Of a stretch of DNA of 64,000 nucleotides, positions 18,980 through 26,268 are shown piece after piece. The notes beneath the pieces are model-generated. The model made no database searches and was not told where the DNA came from. It saw only the letters and a list, made by a program, of their open reading frames with translations. Each line of letters starts with the position of its first letter. Within the stretch, counting starts at the first letter, position 1. The DNA comes from Halorubrum lacusprofundi ATCC 49239 (lineage in GTDB: Archaea; Halobacteriota; Halobacteria; Halobacteriales; Haloferacaceae). The DNA lies in assembly GCF_000022205.1 (NCBI RefSeq), contig NC_012029.1:1860001-1924000 (forward strand). The letters are read 5' to 3'. The position numbers and the translations under genes were made by a program.

Positions 18980-19330
18980 GTGTCCACACAGGAACGCTCT
19001 GACGAACTCTTGGAGCTCCTCGGCCAAGAACGAGTCCGGCAGATTCTGGCCGCGACGAGTCAGGAATCTAGGTCTGCGAAGGAACTCAGCACAGAGTGTG
19101 ATGTCGCGCTCTCAACCATCTATCGCCGAGTTGAGGACATGATTACCAACGACTTGCTCGTCGAGCAGACACGGATCGAATCAGATGGGAGCCACCACAG
19201 CGTCTACGAGGCGAAGGTCGACCATCTCGACGTCGATATCGACGATGGAACCATCGACGTGAGCGTCCATGTGCGGGAGAACGCTTCCGAGCGGTTCTCG
19301 CGCATCTGGAGCGAAATCAGGGAGAGTTGA
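18980..19330 (+). CDS. Winged helix-turn-helix regulator of the copper module (ArsR/TrmB-like)
   Basis: This 116-residue protein has a DNA-binding winged helix in its first 75 residues (ELLGQERVRQIL...SAKELSTECDVALSTIYRRVEDM) and a short acidic beta-rich tail. Cys occurs only once in the recognition-helix region, so a classic Cys metal site is not evident; His pairs at about 62-63 could contribute. GTG 18980 was chosen; a TTG at 18965 is the alternative. It is divergent from the cupredoxin gene across a perfect palindrome and heads an operon with two small membrane proteins, so it is probably a copper- or redox-responsive local regulator. Confidence 0.85.
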   Translation: MSTQERSDELLELLGQERVRQILAATSQESRSAKELSTECDVALSTIYRRVEDMITNDLLVEQTRIESDGSHHSVYEAKVDHLDVDIDDGTIDVSVHVRENASERFSRIWSEIRES

Positions 19331-19337
19331 CATAACC

Positions 19338-19637
19338 ATGCACATCGAACTCGTCATCGCGAAACTCATCACGGTTGGACTGGGGCTGTTGATAACGTAC
19401 AAGGCCTACAAGGGGTATCGAACGTACGGCAGCGAGCCGATGCTGTACGTCGCTATCGGGTTCCTCTTTATTAGTATCGGCTCTGTCATTGAGGGTGTCC
19501 TGTTCGATGTGGTGGGCTTGTCGATATTCCTCTCTGGAACCATCCAGACTGCTATCGTCGCATTCGGGATGCTCGTCATTCTGTACTCGCTGTACGGTCA
19601 ACTGCCACAACAAGCGAACGAAGGGGAGTCTCCATGA
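19338..19637 (+). CDS. Small three-helix membrane protein (DUF7521-like), first paralogue
   Basis: This 99-residue protein has three membrane segments with a basic KAYKGYRTYGSEPML loop after the first and IEGVLFD after the second. It starts 7 bases after the HTH gene stop and overlaps the next gene by 4 bases (ATGA). I associate it with the haloarchaeal DUF7521 family, but that name is from memory. It aligns with the downstream protein (same helix order and YxxxxGFxFIxxGxxIEGxL pattern), so the pair arose by tandem duplication. Their task in copper handling is inferred from context only. Confidence 0.75.
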   Translation: MHIELVIAKLITVGLGLLITYKAYKGYRTYGSEPMLYVAIGFLFISIGSVIEGVLFDVVGLSIFLSGTIQTAIVAFGMLVILYSLYGQLPQQANEGESP

Positions 19638-19909
19638 CTGGCCACTGGGAACTTGCATTGATCGCTGTTCGCGTCCTGCTCCTTGGCGTCGGTCTCGCGA
19701 CCACCGCAATCAGTTTCCGGGCCTACAGGCAGCAACAGACCCGATACCTCCGCGACGCAACGCTCGGGTTTGGGTTTATTACACTCGGCGTACTCATCGA
19801 GGGATTCCTCTACCAGTTCACTGGGTTGACGCTCACTCAAGTCCACGTCGCCGAATCCGTGTGTCTCGTCTTCGGTCTCGGTATCCTTCTTCGATCGTTC
19901 CTCGATTAA
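19634..19909 (+). CDS. Small three-helix membrane protein (DUF7521-like), second paralogue
   Basis: This 91-residue protein is homologous to the preceding one: an N-terminal helix, RAYRQQQTRYLRDATL, a second helix with GFGFITLGVLIEGFLYQF, and a third helix to the C-terminus. Its ATG overlaps the stop of the upstream paralogue, giving a coupled HTH-membrane-membrane operon. Two non-identical copies suggest a hetero-oligomer. No metal-binding Cys pair is seen; a single Cys lies in the third helix. Confidence 0.75.
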   Translation: MTGHWELALIAVRVLLLGVGLATTAISFRAYRQQQTRYLRDATLGFGFITLGVLIEGFLYQFTGLTLTQVHVAESVCLVFGLGILLRSFLD

Positions 19910-20261
19910 CTAGACAAGCGGCGGTTACGATGGGCAGGTACCGTTGATGCCAACGCACGATGAATGATTCCAACGTACTAACTACAGCTTTCGAATGAAG
20001 CACGCGATTCGTGTTCTCTACTGGACTACTGAACGCCGATCATCGATAGGCATCGATCGAGTATCAAATTCCAGCAGTACACTGCCTTGTGGACGAAATA
20101 ATCGAGGATGCCCCACTCGTCGGACGGTTCCGTTTGAATTAGTGTTCGTGGCACCGACGCGTCTATACTCTCGTTCACCGATCCGGGAACGAAAGAGCAA
20201 CTGCCGGAAGAAGATTTTGTAATTCGAACCGCAGTAGAGGCCCTGAAACGCCCGAATTCGG
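19910..20261. other. Gene-poor stretch
   Basis: No gene is supported in these 352 bases between the copper operon and chorismate mutase. Composition is intermediate, with several short chance frames on both strands and no repeat that stands out. It probably marks the right edge of the lower-GC island. Confidence 0.5.
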
Positions 20262-20555
20262 CTACCGGCTCTCTCGTTGTTCAACTTTGTTCAACTCGAT
20301 CAACAGCCGGAAGATCGCTTTCACGAGGTTGGCGTCGACGTCGAACCGCTCGGCGTTTGCGCCGGCGCGCTCCATTACCTGTTCCTCCTGCCCCTCGTCG
20401 GTCGTCGGGAGGTCGCGCTCCTCCTTCACGGCCGCCACCGTGTCGGCGACGTAGGTCCGTCGGGCGATCAGTTCCACGATCTCGCGGTCGATGTCTTCGA
20501 TCTCGCGTCGCAGTTCGTCGAGGCTTCGGTCCTCGGAGTTCGGTGTGTCACTCAT
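20262..20555 (-). CDS. aroQ: Chorismate mutase, AroQ type
   Basis: This 97-residue all-helical mutase converts chorismate to prephenate for Phe and Tyr synthesis. Family residues are visible: the first-helix Arg in LDELRREIEDIDREIVELI, Arg/Lys in ARRTYVADTVAAVKEER, and the helix-3 segment VKAIFRLLIELNKVEQR. The length is standard for the monofunctional AroQ form. It lies 30 bases after the stop of the shikimate kinase gene and is probably in the same operon, an aromatic-pathway unit. Confidence 0.93.
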   Translation of the reverse strand: MSDTPNSEDRSLDELRREIEDIDREIVELIARRTYVADTVAAVKEERDLPTTDEGQEEQVMERAGANAERFDVDANLVKAIFRLLIELNKVEQRESR

Positions 20556-20585
20556 TGGTAGGTTTGGGGTCAGTCGATAGTGTGC

Positions 20586-21479
20586 TCACTCGACGGCCGC
20601 ACCGTCGTTTCTGGTGGTCGTTCGCCGCAGGGTTCCGGGACGGTTGCTCCACGCGTCGGCGACCGCGTCGAGGTCGGTCTCGGGGTCGTCGGGGTCCGCG
20701 ACGGCGACGACGCTCGGACCGGTCCCCGACAGCGACACTCCGGTGGCGTGGGGCATCGCCTCGACCGCGGGGTCGGCGTCGAAGCCGAGCGCGGCGGAGA
20801 ACGCGAGTCCGTTAACGGTCATCGCCTCGGCGTACCGGCCGTCGAGCGCGAGGTCGGCGACGAGATCCGCCATCGGCGCGACGGCCTCACAGCGGGTCAC
20901 ATCCGCGTCCGCGCTGTAGGCGCGCTCGGGAGGCGTCCACACGAGAACGTCCCAGTCGACGGTCTCGCGCGACCGTAGCTCGTCGGCGTCGTTGTCGGTA
21001 ACGGTGACGCCGCCGAGCATCGAAGCGGTCGCGTCGTCGAACGCGCCCGTGACCGTGACGCCCGCCTCGCGGGCCGCTCGGACCCCGAGTCGGCAGGCGT
21101 CGAGGCGGGTGACGTCGACGGACGGGTCCGCATCGTCGTCTCCAACCGCCAGCCCGAGCGCGTCACAGGTCGCGAGCACGGTCGCATTGGCGGCCGCGCT
21201 GGAGCTTTTGAGTCCCGCTGCGAGGGGCACGTCGCTGTCGGTCCGGACGGTGCCGCCCTCGCCGTCGCCCCAGCGCTCGGTCGCGAGCGCGACGCAGTGC
21301 TCGATCAGGGCGGTGTCACCGTCGGGGTCCTCGGCGATCGTCCCGCGCACGCCGTCGGCGTCCGGGTTGAGCGTCACCGTCGCGCGGGTCTCGACGTCGA
21401 TGCCGAAGGCGGCGCCGGTGCCCGTCGCGAGCGCGTTCAACACGGTGCCGGCGCCGAGCGCCGCTGCCCGTCCCTCCAT
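20586..21479 (-). CDS. aroK: Archaeal-type shikimate kinase (GHMP superfamily)
   Basis: This enzyme phosphorylates shikimate. Archaea use this GHMP-kinase form, which is unrelated to bacterial AroK. The ATP-binding GHMP motif PLAAGLKSSSAAANA is at about 84-98, and the C-terminal SLSGTGPSVVAV is the third GHMP motif. The length is 297 residues from ATG 21479 (MEGRAAALGAG), which puts the first conserved strand at the N-terminus; a longer frame to 21521 is not needed. It lies upstream of the chorismate mutase gene in the same direction. Confidence 0.92.
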   Translation of the reverse strand: MEGRAAALGAGTVLNALATGTGAAFGIDVETRATVTLNPDADGVRGTIAEDPDGDTALIEHCVALATERWGDGEGGTVRTDSDVPLAAGLKSSSAAANATVLATCDALGLAVGDDDADPSVDVTRLDACRLGVRAAREAGVTVTGAFDDATASMLGGVTVTDNDADELRSRETVDWDVLVWTPPERAYSADADVTRCEAVAPMADLVADLALDGRYAEAMTVNGLAFSAALGFDADPAVEAMPHATGVSLSGTGPSVVAVADPDDPETDLDAVADAWSNRPGTLRRTTTRNDGAAVE

Positions 21480-21581
21480 GTACTCACGGCTCGCGAGCGC
21501 GGACAAAGAGGTAGCGATCACGGCGAGTCTCTCGGGGCGGTCGGGGGCGGCGCGGCGTGGACCGCCGGATCGGCCTCTCCC

Positions 21582-22175
21582 TCAGACCGGCTCCGCGCGC
21601 CGGAGCGCGGCGTCAACCTCGTACCAGTCCGGATCCGGTCGTGCGCGAGTCTCCCGACTTCGGAACGTGATCGAGGCGTCGAAGCGTCGGGTCCCGCCGG
21701 CGAATCGATCGTCGGACGAGAACCGTTCGGTGACGTAGTCGTAGCCGACCGCCTCGCGCTCGATGGAGTTCGGGCGCGTCGCGTACGCGTCGACGCGGAG
21801 TTCGACCGTACCGTACGTGAACCGTCCGGCGTTCTCGACGGTGAGCTGCGCCTCCACCGTCGTCTCATAGCCGTCGTCGGTCACGCTGAGCACGTCGACG
21901 TTCGTAACCACGAGACCGGAGCCGTCGGGGCCGACCTCATCCGGGGAGTCCCCATCGTCCGCCTGCTCGGCGGCGGACTTTTCGTCCTCCGAGAGGGATT
22001 CGCGTTCGCCGTCATCTCCGTTTTCGCTCTCGGAGTCGCTCGCGTCGTCGCTCGCAGAGGTCTCCGTCCCGTCTCCGGAGCCGCCGGCGTCCTCGCTCGA
22101 CTCCACGAGACAGCCGGCGAGCAGTCCGGGAACCGCAGCGGCCAACAGTCGTCGACGGCGGAGCGAGGGCGTCAT
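21582..22175 (-). CDS. Acidic lipoprotein, last gene of a three-gene secretion unit
   Basis: This 197-residue protein has an Arg-rich signal (LRRRRLLAAAVPGLLAGC) with a lipobox ending in Cys at about 22, and a twin-arginine route is likely. A disordered acidic stretch (about 25-80) precedes a beta-rich domain with the phrases LVVTNVDVLSV, VEAQLTVENAGRF and YGTVELRVDAY. That pattern is typical of an immunoglobulin-like or FxLYD-type extracellular domain. It starts 2 bases after the stop of the membrane protein gene. The function is not known. Confidence 0.8.
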   Translation of the reverse strand: MTPSLRRRRLLAAAVPGLLAGCLVESSEDAGGSGDGTETSASDDASDSESENGDDGERESLSEDEKSAAEQADDGDSPDEVGPDGSGLVVTNVDVLSVTDDGYETTVEAQLTVENAGRFTYGTVELRVDAYATRPNSIEREAVGYDYVTERFSSDDRFAGGTRRFDASITFRSRETRARPDPDWYEVDAALRRAEPV

Positions 22176-22177
22176 GG

Positions 22178-22639
22178 TCACTCCGTCACCAATCCAAGGA
22201 CGCCGGTCACCGCGCCGACGACGGCAGCGACGACCGCGGTCGTGAGTATCGATCCGAACGCGTCCGCGATCCCGTGAGCCTGCGTCGCCGCCTCGCCTTG
22301 CGACGCGACGACGAGGACGACGACGACCAGCCCGTACGCCAACGCGCCGAGCCCGCCTCCGATCCCGCAGGTCGCGGCTGCCTCTCTCGCGTCGTACGCC
22401 CGCGACCCGACGAGGAGGCCGAGGACGCCTGCGAGCAGAGGCGCAATGACCAAGGCGGCGGCGGTGATGGCGAGGTACGACTGCGCGACGAACACCGGGC
22501 CGAACCGCGCGGTCTCGCCGGTGGCCGCCGCGGCGAGCGCGGTCTCCGCCCACCCGGTGGTCGCGGCGGCGACGAGCCCGACGCCGGCGCCGACGACCGC
22601 GAACACCGCCGCCGTGAGACCGACTCCGTTTCCGTTCAT
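22178..22639 (-). CDS. Four-helix membrane protein, middle gene of the lipoprotein unit
   Basis: This 153-residue Ala/Gly/Val-rich protein has four predicted membrane segments and no charged catalytic motif. Its ATG overlaps the TGA of the upstream lipoprotein gene (TGATG), and its stop lies 2 bases before the next start, so the three genes form a tightly packed operon. I do not recognise the family. It could anchor or export the two lipoproteins, but that is speculation from operon structure. Confidence 0.75.
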   Translation of the reverse strand: MNGNGVGLTAAVFAVVGAGVGLVAAATTGWAETALAAAATGETARFGPVFVAQSYLAITAAALVIAPLLAGVLGLLVGSRAYDAREAAATCGIGGGLGALAYGLVVVVLVVASQGEAATQAHGIADAFGSILTTAVVAAVVGAVTGVLGLVTE

Positions 22640-24033
22640 CAGACGACCGCCCACCCGTTCGCCAGTTGTCCCTGCCAGCCGGTGCGTTCCTCCCACGCGT
22701 CACCCGAGAACCCGGCCGCGACCACGAACTCGCCGGCCTGCACGACGTAGCCGTACTGGACGCCGGCGTGCTCGCCGAACCCGTACCGCTCCCCCTCCGC
22801 TTCGTGGTGGTAGAGGCGGTGCCAACGGGTCGGGCCCTGATATATCGGTGCTTGGTCCTCGCCGTCTTCTCCGTCACCCTCGTCGCTTCCGCTCTCCCCG
22901 CCGCCCTCGCTTCCTCCCTCCCCCGTCGCGTCCCCGGAGAAATCGGATCCGGCCGCGGTGGCGTCGGGGTCGATCGGCGCGCGCCCTTCAGTCGAGGCGG
23001 CAGCGACCGCCTCGTCGAGCCGATCGTTCGCGGTCGACGCGTCCGGATACCGCTGCACGTACAGGGGGACGCCCTCAAGTTCGTGTGCCCACCCCTCGAA
23101 CGTCCGACTCGGTCGGTTGCCGGCGGCGGGGCGGGTCGCAAACGCGACGAACAGCTCCTCGGTCCGGTCCTCGGAGCGCGGTATCGGTCCGAGGCGCGCG
23201 CGCAGTTCCTCGCGGCGGGCCGCCTCGAACGCGTTCCCGTATATCCGCGGGATCTGGTTCCGATCATGCTCCTCGTCGTCGTACGGCTCGTGCGCAAACG
23301 CCGAGAATCCACGACTCGCGAGGCCGAGTTCCACGAACGCCTCGCCGCGGACACGCCGTCGCTCGGCGTCGTCGTCCGGGAGCGGGTACAACAGGCGGTT
23401 CAAAAGCCGATTGTGGATCGGCTCGCGGGAGAACGCCTCGTCGACGTAGGTGGCGGTGCCGACGGCGGCGAAGCCGCGGCGCATCCGCGAGAGCTCCTCT
23501 AAGAAGCGGTCGACATCGCCGCGGGGGGCGAACGTCCGGAGCTTCTCGACGTGCCGCTCCGTGCGCGAGACGATCCGGAATCGGGGGTGGAACTGCGGCT
23601 CTAGCGCGTCGGCGGCGGTGTCGGCGGCCGTGCGCCCGGCTTCGTCGAGTCGGTCAGCCATCTCGACCGTCACCGCGTCGTTCTCGTCGACCGCGTCCCG
23701 CACATCGTCGATCTCGGCGACGACCTCCCGGATCGCGTCCCGATACGTCGCGACCGCCGACGGGTACTCGGTCGCGAACCACACCGCGTCGTCGACCACG
23801 TTCCGGGTCGCCGTCGCGAGCGCCTCGTTCGCGACCGGTTCGGGGTCGTCGCCGTCGACCTGCTCGTCGCCGGCGGTCTCGCCATCGCCGCCACCGTCGT
23901 CGCCGCCGTCCGCGTTCGGAGGGTCTTCCGCGGCCGCGTCGGGGTACTCGACGCCCTCGACGCCGAGACACCCGGAGAGCCCGACGACTGCGGCGGCGCC
24001 GACGCCCAACAGGCCCCGTCGCGTCCGTTGCAT
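22639..24033 (-). CDS. Large lipoprotein of unknown function, first gene of the unit
   Basis: This 464-residue protein has a twin-arginine-like signal (RTRRGLLGVGAAAVVGLSGC) and a lipobox. An Asp/Gly-rich linker (about 25-65) is followed by a mostly helical domain with many Arg/Glu (about 70-330), a second acidic linker (about 355-395) and a C-terminal Trp/Tyr/His-rich part (TRWHRLYHHEAEGERYGFGEHAGV). TATA-like TTTAAGG lies about 27 bases upstream of the ATG, a leaderless start. No enzyme motif is recognised. It is haloarchaea-like in composition. Confidence 0.8.
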   Translation of the reverse strand: MQRTRRGLLGVGAAAVVGLSGCLGVEGVEYPDAAAEDPPNADGGDDGGGDGETAGDEQVDGDDPEPVANEALATATRNVVDDAVWFATEYPSAVATYRDAIREVVAEIDDVRDAVDENDAVTVEMADRLDEAGRTAADTAADALEPQFHPRFRIVSRTERHVEKLRTFAPRGDVDRFLEELSRMRRGFAAVGTATYVDEAFSREPIHNRLLNRLLYPLPDDDAERRRVRGEAFVELGLASRGFSAFAHEPYDDEEHDRNQIPRIYGNAFEAARREELRARLGPIPRSEDRTEELFVAFATRPAAGNRPSRTFEGWAHELEGVPLYVQRYPDASTANDRLDEAVAAASTEGRAPIDPDATAAGSDFSGDATGEGGSEGGGESGSDEGDGEDGEDQAPIYQGPTRWHRLYHHEAEGERYGFGEHAGVQYGYVVQAGEFVVAAGFSGDAWEERTGWQGQLANGWAVV

Positions 24034-24196
24034 GAACTACCCTCCCGGCGGAGGGGCCTTAAAGGTGCCATCCCCGATTCTCGCGACTGAGGCCGGACGG
24101 CGGCGGGGGCTGTGGCGAGGGCGCCGACGGCGACCACGACGCCTCCGCCGACCACCGAGCGCGCCCCTTTTGAGGCGCGCGCACCGAACGACGTGT

Positions 24197-24655
24197 ATGT
24201 CTGCACCTTCACGCAGCGACGTTCCCCCCACGTCGATCGGGATCGACCTCCGCGAGGAGGGCGTCGTCATCGAGTACCTCGACGGGCGAACCACCCTCTA
24301 CCGCGGCGTTCCCGACGCCGTCGAGGGCTCGGTGACGGCCGGCCCGGGCAAGGAGACGCACGTGCTCGTCACCGACCCGACGGAGACGGAGGGCGTGATG
24401 ACGTACGTCAACGACTACAACACCGACGACGAGATTTTGGAGGACTCCGGCGTCGGTCGCGTCATCGTCGAGGACGGCGAGCGCGACGAGGTGTTCCCCG
24501 GCGTGATCGTCGGGCGGACCGGCCAGCGCAACGAGGTGATCGCCGATCCCGAGATCGCCGGCGGTCGCGTGTTCGTCTTCGTCGAGGACGGCTGGACGGA
24601 GGGGAGCTACGAGATCGTCGAGGCGCCGGAAGACGGGCTCGACGCGCACCGGTGA
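24197..24655 (+). CDS. Conserved haloarchaeal protein (DUF5796-like)
   Basis: This 152-residue acidic protein is full of short beta strands: GIDLREEGVVIEYLDGR, ETHVLVTDPTETEG, VFPGVIVGRTGQRNEV and GRVFVFVEDGWTEGSYEIVE. No catalytic motif or signal peptide is visible. It resembles the haloarchaeal DUF5796 family by memory of layout, a family without known function. The ATG at 24197 is within 60 bases of the gene-free promoter region shared with the divergent lipoprotein operon. Confidence 0.7.
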   Translation: MSAPSRSDVPPTSIGIDLREEGVVIEYLDGRTTLYRGVPDAVEGSVTAGPGKETHVLVTDPTETEGVMTYVNDYNTDDEILEDSGVGRVIVEDGERDEVFPGVIVGRTGQRNEVIADPEIAGGRVFVFVEDGWTEGSYEIVEAPEDGLDAHR

Positions 24656-24710
24656 CCGCGATGCGGACGCTGACCCCGACGACGATGCCGATGTCGGCAG
24701 ATCCACCCCG

Positions 24711-24950
24711 ATGAGCCTCGCGAAACCTTGGCGCGACCTCGACCGCTCGACGGTCCGGAGCGCGCCGAGCCGCTACGCGCTGTACGAGCTGGGCGACGCG
24801 GAGGGGGACACGGTCGGGTTCGGGACGGGGGTCCTCCGTGACGAGTTGAAGGAGGCCCTGGCGTACCGAGACGCTGACAAGGTGCGGTGGGAGGTCGCCG
24901 ACTCGACCGAGCACGCGGAGCGACTGCTCGCGGAGCACGTCGAGGAGTAG
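24711..24950 (+). CDS. Small GIY-YIG-like protein (DUF7508-like)
   Basis: This 79-residue protein has a strand-strand-helix start, RYALYELGDAEGDTVGFGTG, then an Arg/Glu-rich helix and a last strand/helix. The YALYELG...VGFGTG phrase recalls the two-strand core of GIY-YIG nucleases, but the full catalytic Arg/Glu set cannot be confirmed. I associate it with DUF7508 from memory. It could be a stand-alone fold with nucleic-acid contact; confidence in any function is low. Confidence 0.6.
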   Translation: MSLAKPWRDLDRSTVRSAPSRYALYELGDAEGDTVGFGTGVLRDELKEALAYRDADKVRWEVADSTEHAERLLAEHVEE

Positions 24951-25037
24951 TCGGGAGGCCGCTCGGATTGCCGAGACGAGCCGCACTCACCGAGAGCGAC
25001 CGACAGACGAAAGTCCCGCGGTCGCCGAGGGATCCGT

Positions 25038-25388
25038 ATGAGCGACGAGGCGGACGCCGACGACGAGGTGCTGCGCGCGAGCGACATCGGCGGCGAGGGA
25101 CCCCCGATCGAGGAGAAGCCGTACAAGATCGTCTTCGAGGCGAACAAGTGCTTCGGGGCGGGCAAGTGCGCCGAGGTCGGCGACAACTGGGTGATGGACG
25201 TGCAAAGCGGGATGGCGAAGCCGCGGTCGTACTACATCGGCGAGGACGAACTGGACGAGAACATTCGAGCCGCCGAGGTGTGTCCCGCGAAGAAGGAGCG
25301 CGGCGTGATCCACGTCGTCGACCGCCGGACCGACGAGGAGATCGCGCCGGACCCGCACGGCGACGGGACGCTCTCGGTGGACTGGTAG
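25038..25388 (+). CDS. Short ferredoxin with a single Cys cluster
   Basis: This 116-residue protein has the motif KCFGAGKCAEVGDNW (Cys at about 41 and 47) and a distal CPAKK (about 80). That makes three Cys in a Cx5C...CP pattern, suggesting a [3Fe-4S] or incomplete [4Fe-4S] ferredoxin. The N-terminal 30 residues are an acidic haloarchaeal leader. It would carry electrons for an unidentified oxidoreductase; no partner gene is adjacent. Confidence 0.82.
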   Translation: MSDEADADDEVLRASDIGGEGPPIEEKPYKIVFEANKCFGAGKCAEVGDNWVMDVQSGMAKPRSYYIGEDELDENIRAAEVCPAKKERGVIHVVDRRTDEEIAPDPHGDGTLSVDW

Positions 25389-25478
25389 GGGGCAGGGCGC
25401 TCGGGGAACCCGAGCCGCGCTGGGCGCCGCCGCGGCATCCGAAAGGGGTTTGACCCCGCCGCCGGTATCCGAATCCGC

Positions 25479-25563
25479 GCGGGGGTGGCTGAGCCTGGCC
25501 AAAAGCGGCGGACTTAAGATCCGCTCCTGTAGAGGTTCGAGGGTTCGAATCCCTTCCCCCGCA
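25479..25563 (+). tRNA. tRNA-Leu (anticodon UAA)
   Basis: This is a class II tRNA of 85 bases. Acceptor GCGGGGG (25479-25485) pairs with CCCCCGC (25556-25562), with A at 25563. The anticodon stem GCGGA/TCCGC frames the loop CTTAAGA, anticodon TAA. A long variable arm follows, and the T-arm contains GGGTTCGAATCCC. No intron and no encoded CCA. Confidence 0.95.
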
Positions 25564-25686
25564 TTCCTGTCGCAGTTCGCACAGTAACACGGTTTGGCTG
25601 TCCAATACACCCTGAATCGCGTAATTCAGGATTCTCACCTAGCCGTAGGAGAACTACATATACATCGAGTACATTCCGAATGAGAT

Positions 25687-26124
25687 ATGGAACGAATCGA
25701 ACGATACAAGCGAACAGTCTGGGAGCGGCATTCGAACCCAAAAAGCGGATGGAGTCGCGTACTCGTGCTCCCTGTACTCCTCTATGCGGTGTCTGATCGA
25801 AATTGGAAACTCGGAATGGCTGCCGTTGCGTTCACGCTCGTCAATCCGGTATTGTTCTCGCCTCCGGAGGATACCGATGCGTGGATGACTCGGGTCGTAC
25901 TTGCCGAAGAGTGGTGGGTCGAAGAGCAAGAGCAGCGCGTCTTGGGACTCACGTATCCGAACCTTCTCAACCTTCTCAACATCCCTTTGACGGGATACGC
26001 GTTCGCTTCCGTCTACCGGAAAAAACCGGTTCGAGCGGCGCTTAGCGGGATGGGTTCAATGATACTGAAGTTCTGGTACGTTGGATCTCTCGTTCGCAGA
26101 TACGATGCAGAGCAATCAGCGTGA
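25687..26124 (+). CDS. DUF6653-like membrane protein
   Basis: This 145-residue protein has two to three hydrophobic segments (RVLVLPVLLYAV; LGMAAVAFTLVNPVLF; a weaker LNIPLTGYAFASVY) and a conserved-looking central stretch RVVLAEEWWVEEQE. It is somewhat less GC-rich than its neighbours. It resembles the DUF6653 family by length and the PxxWMTRVVLxEEWW pattern; function unknown. It lies just after tRNA-Leu, which may be coincidence or sign of insertion at a tRNA. Confidence 0.7.
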   Translation: MERIERYKRTVWERHSNPKSGWSRVLVLPVLLYAVSDRNWKLGMAAVAFTLVNPVLFSPPEDTDAWMTRVVLAEEWWVEEQEQRVLGLTYPNLLNLLNIPLTGYAFASVYRKKPVRAALSGMGSMILKFWYVGSLVRRYDAEQSA

Positions 26125-26191
26125 CCGTCCGAGTTCAGCACGCACCCTCACCGACAAACTGTTTCGGCGGCTTCGCCGACGCCACTACCTC

Positions 26192-26253
26192 GTTCTTTAT
26201 AAGTGATTGTCGCGGTCGCTCACGGCTATTTAAATAGCGTATCGCCGTCGACG
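26192..26253. repeat. Dispersed noncoding element, copy 1
   Basis: TTTATA..., GTCGC, TCACG, ATTTAAATA, GTATCGC and TCGACG occur here in this order and at nearly the same spacing as at about 57013-57074. The spacer between the blocks differs. The block sits between convergent genes, in a region with no coding sequence. See the finding on this element. Confidence 0.6.
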
Positions 26254-26268
26254 CTGACCCGACCGCCC

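Noticed and set aside
20018-20284. Small minus-strand gene between copper operon and chorismate mutase
   Set aside because: The frame has no conserved motif, overlaps the mutase end and lacks a credible promoter or ribosome-binding site.
23450-24655. A 401-residue protein including the DUF5796-like gene
   Set aside because: The upstream part is antisense to a clear lipoprotein gene; only the ATG at 24197 gives a compact acidic protein.
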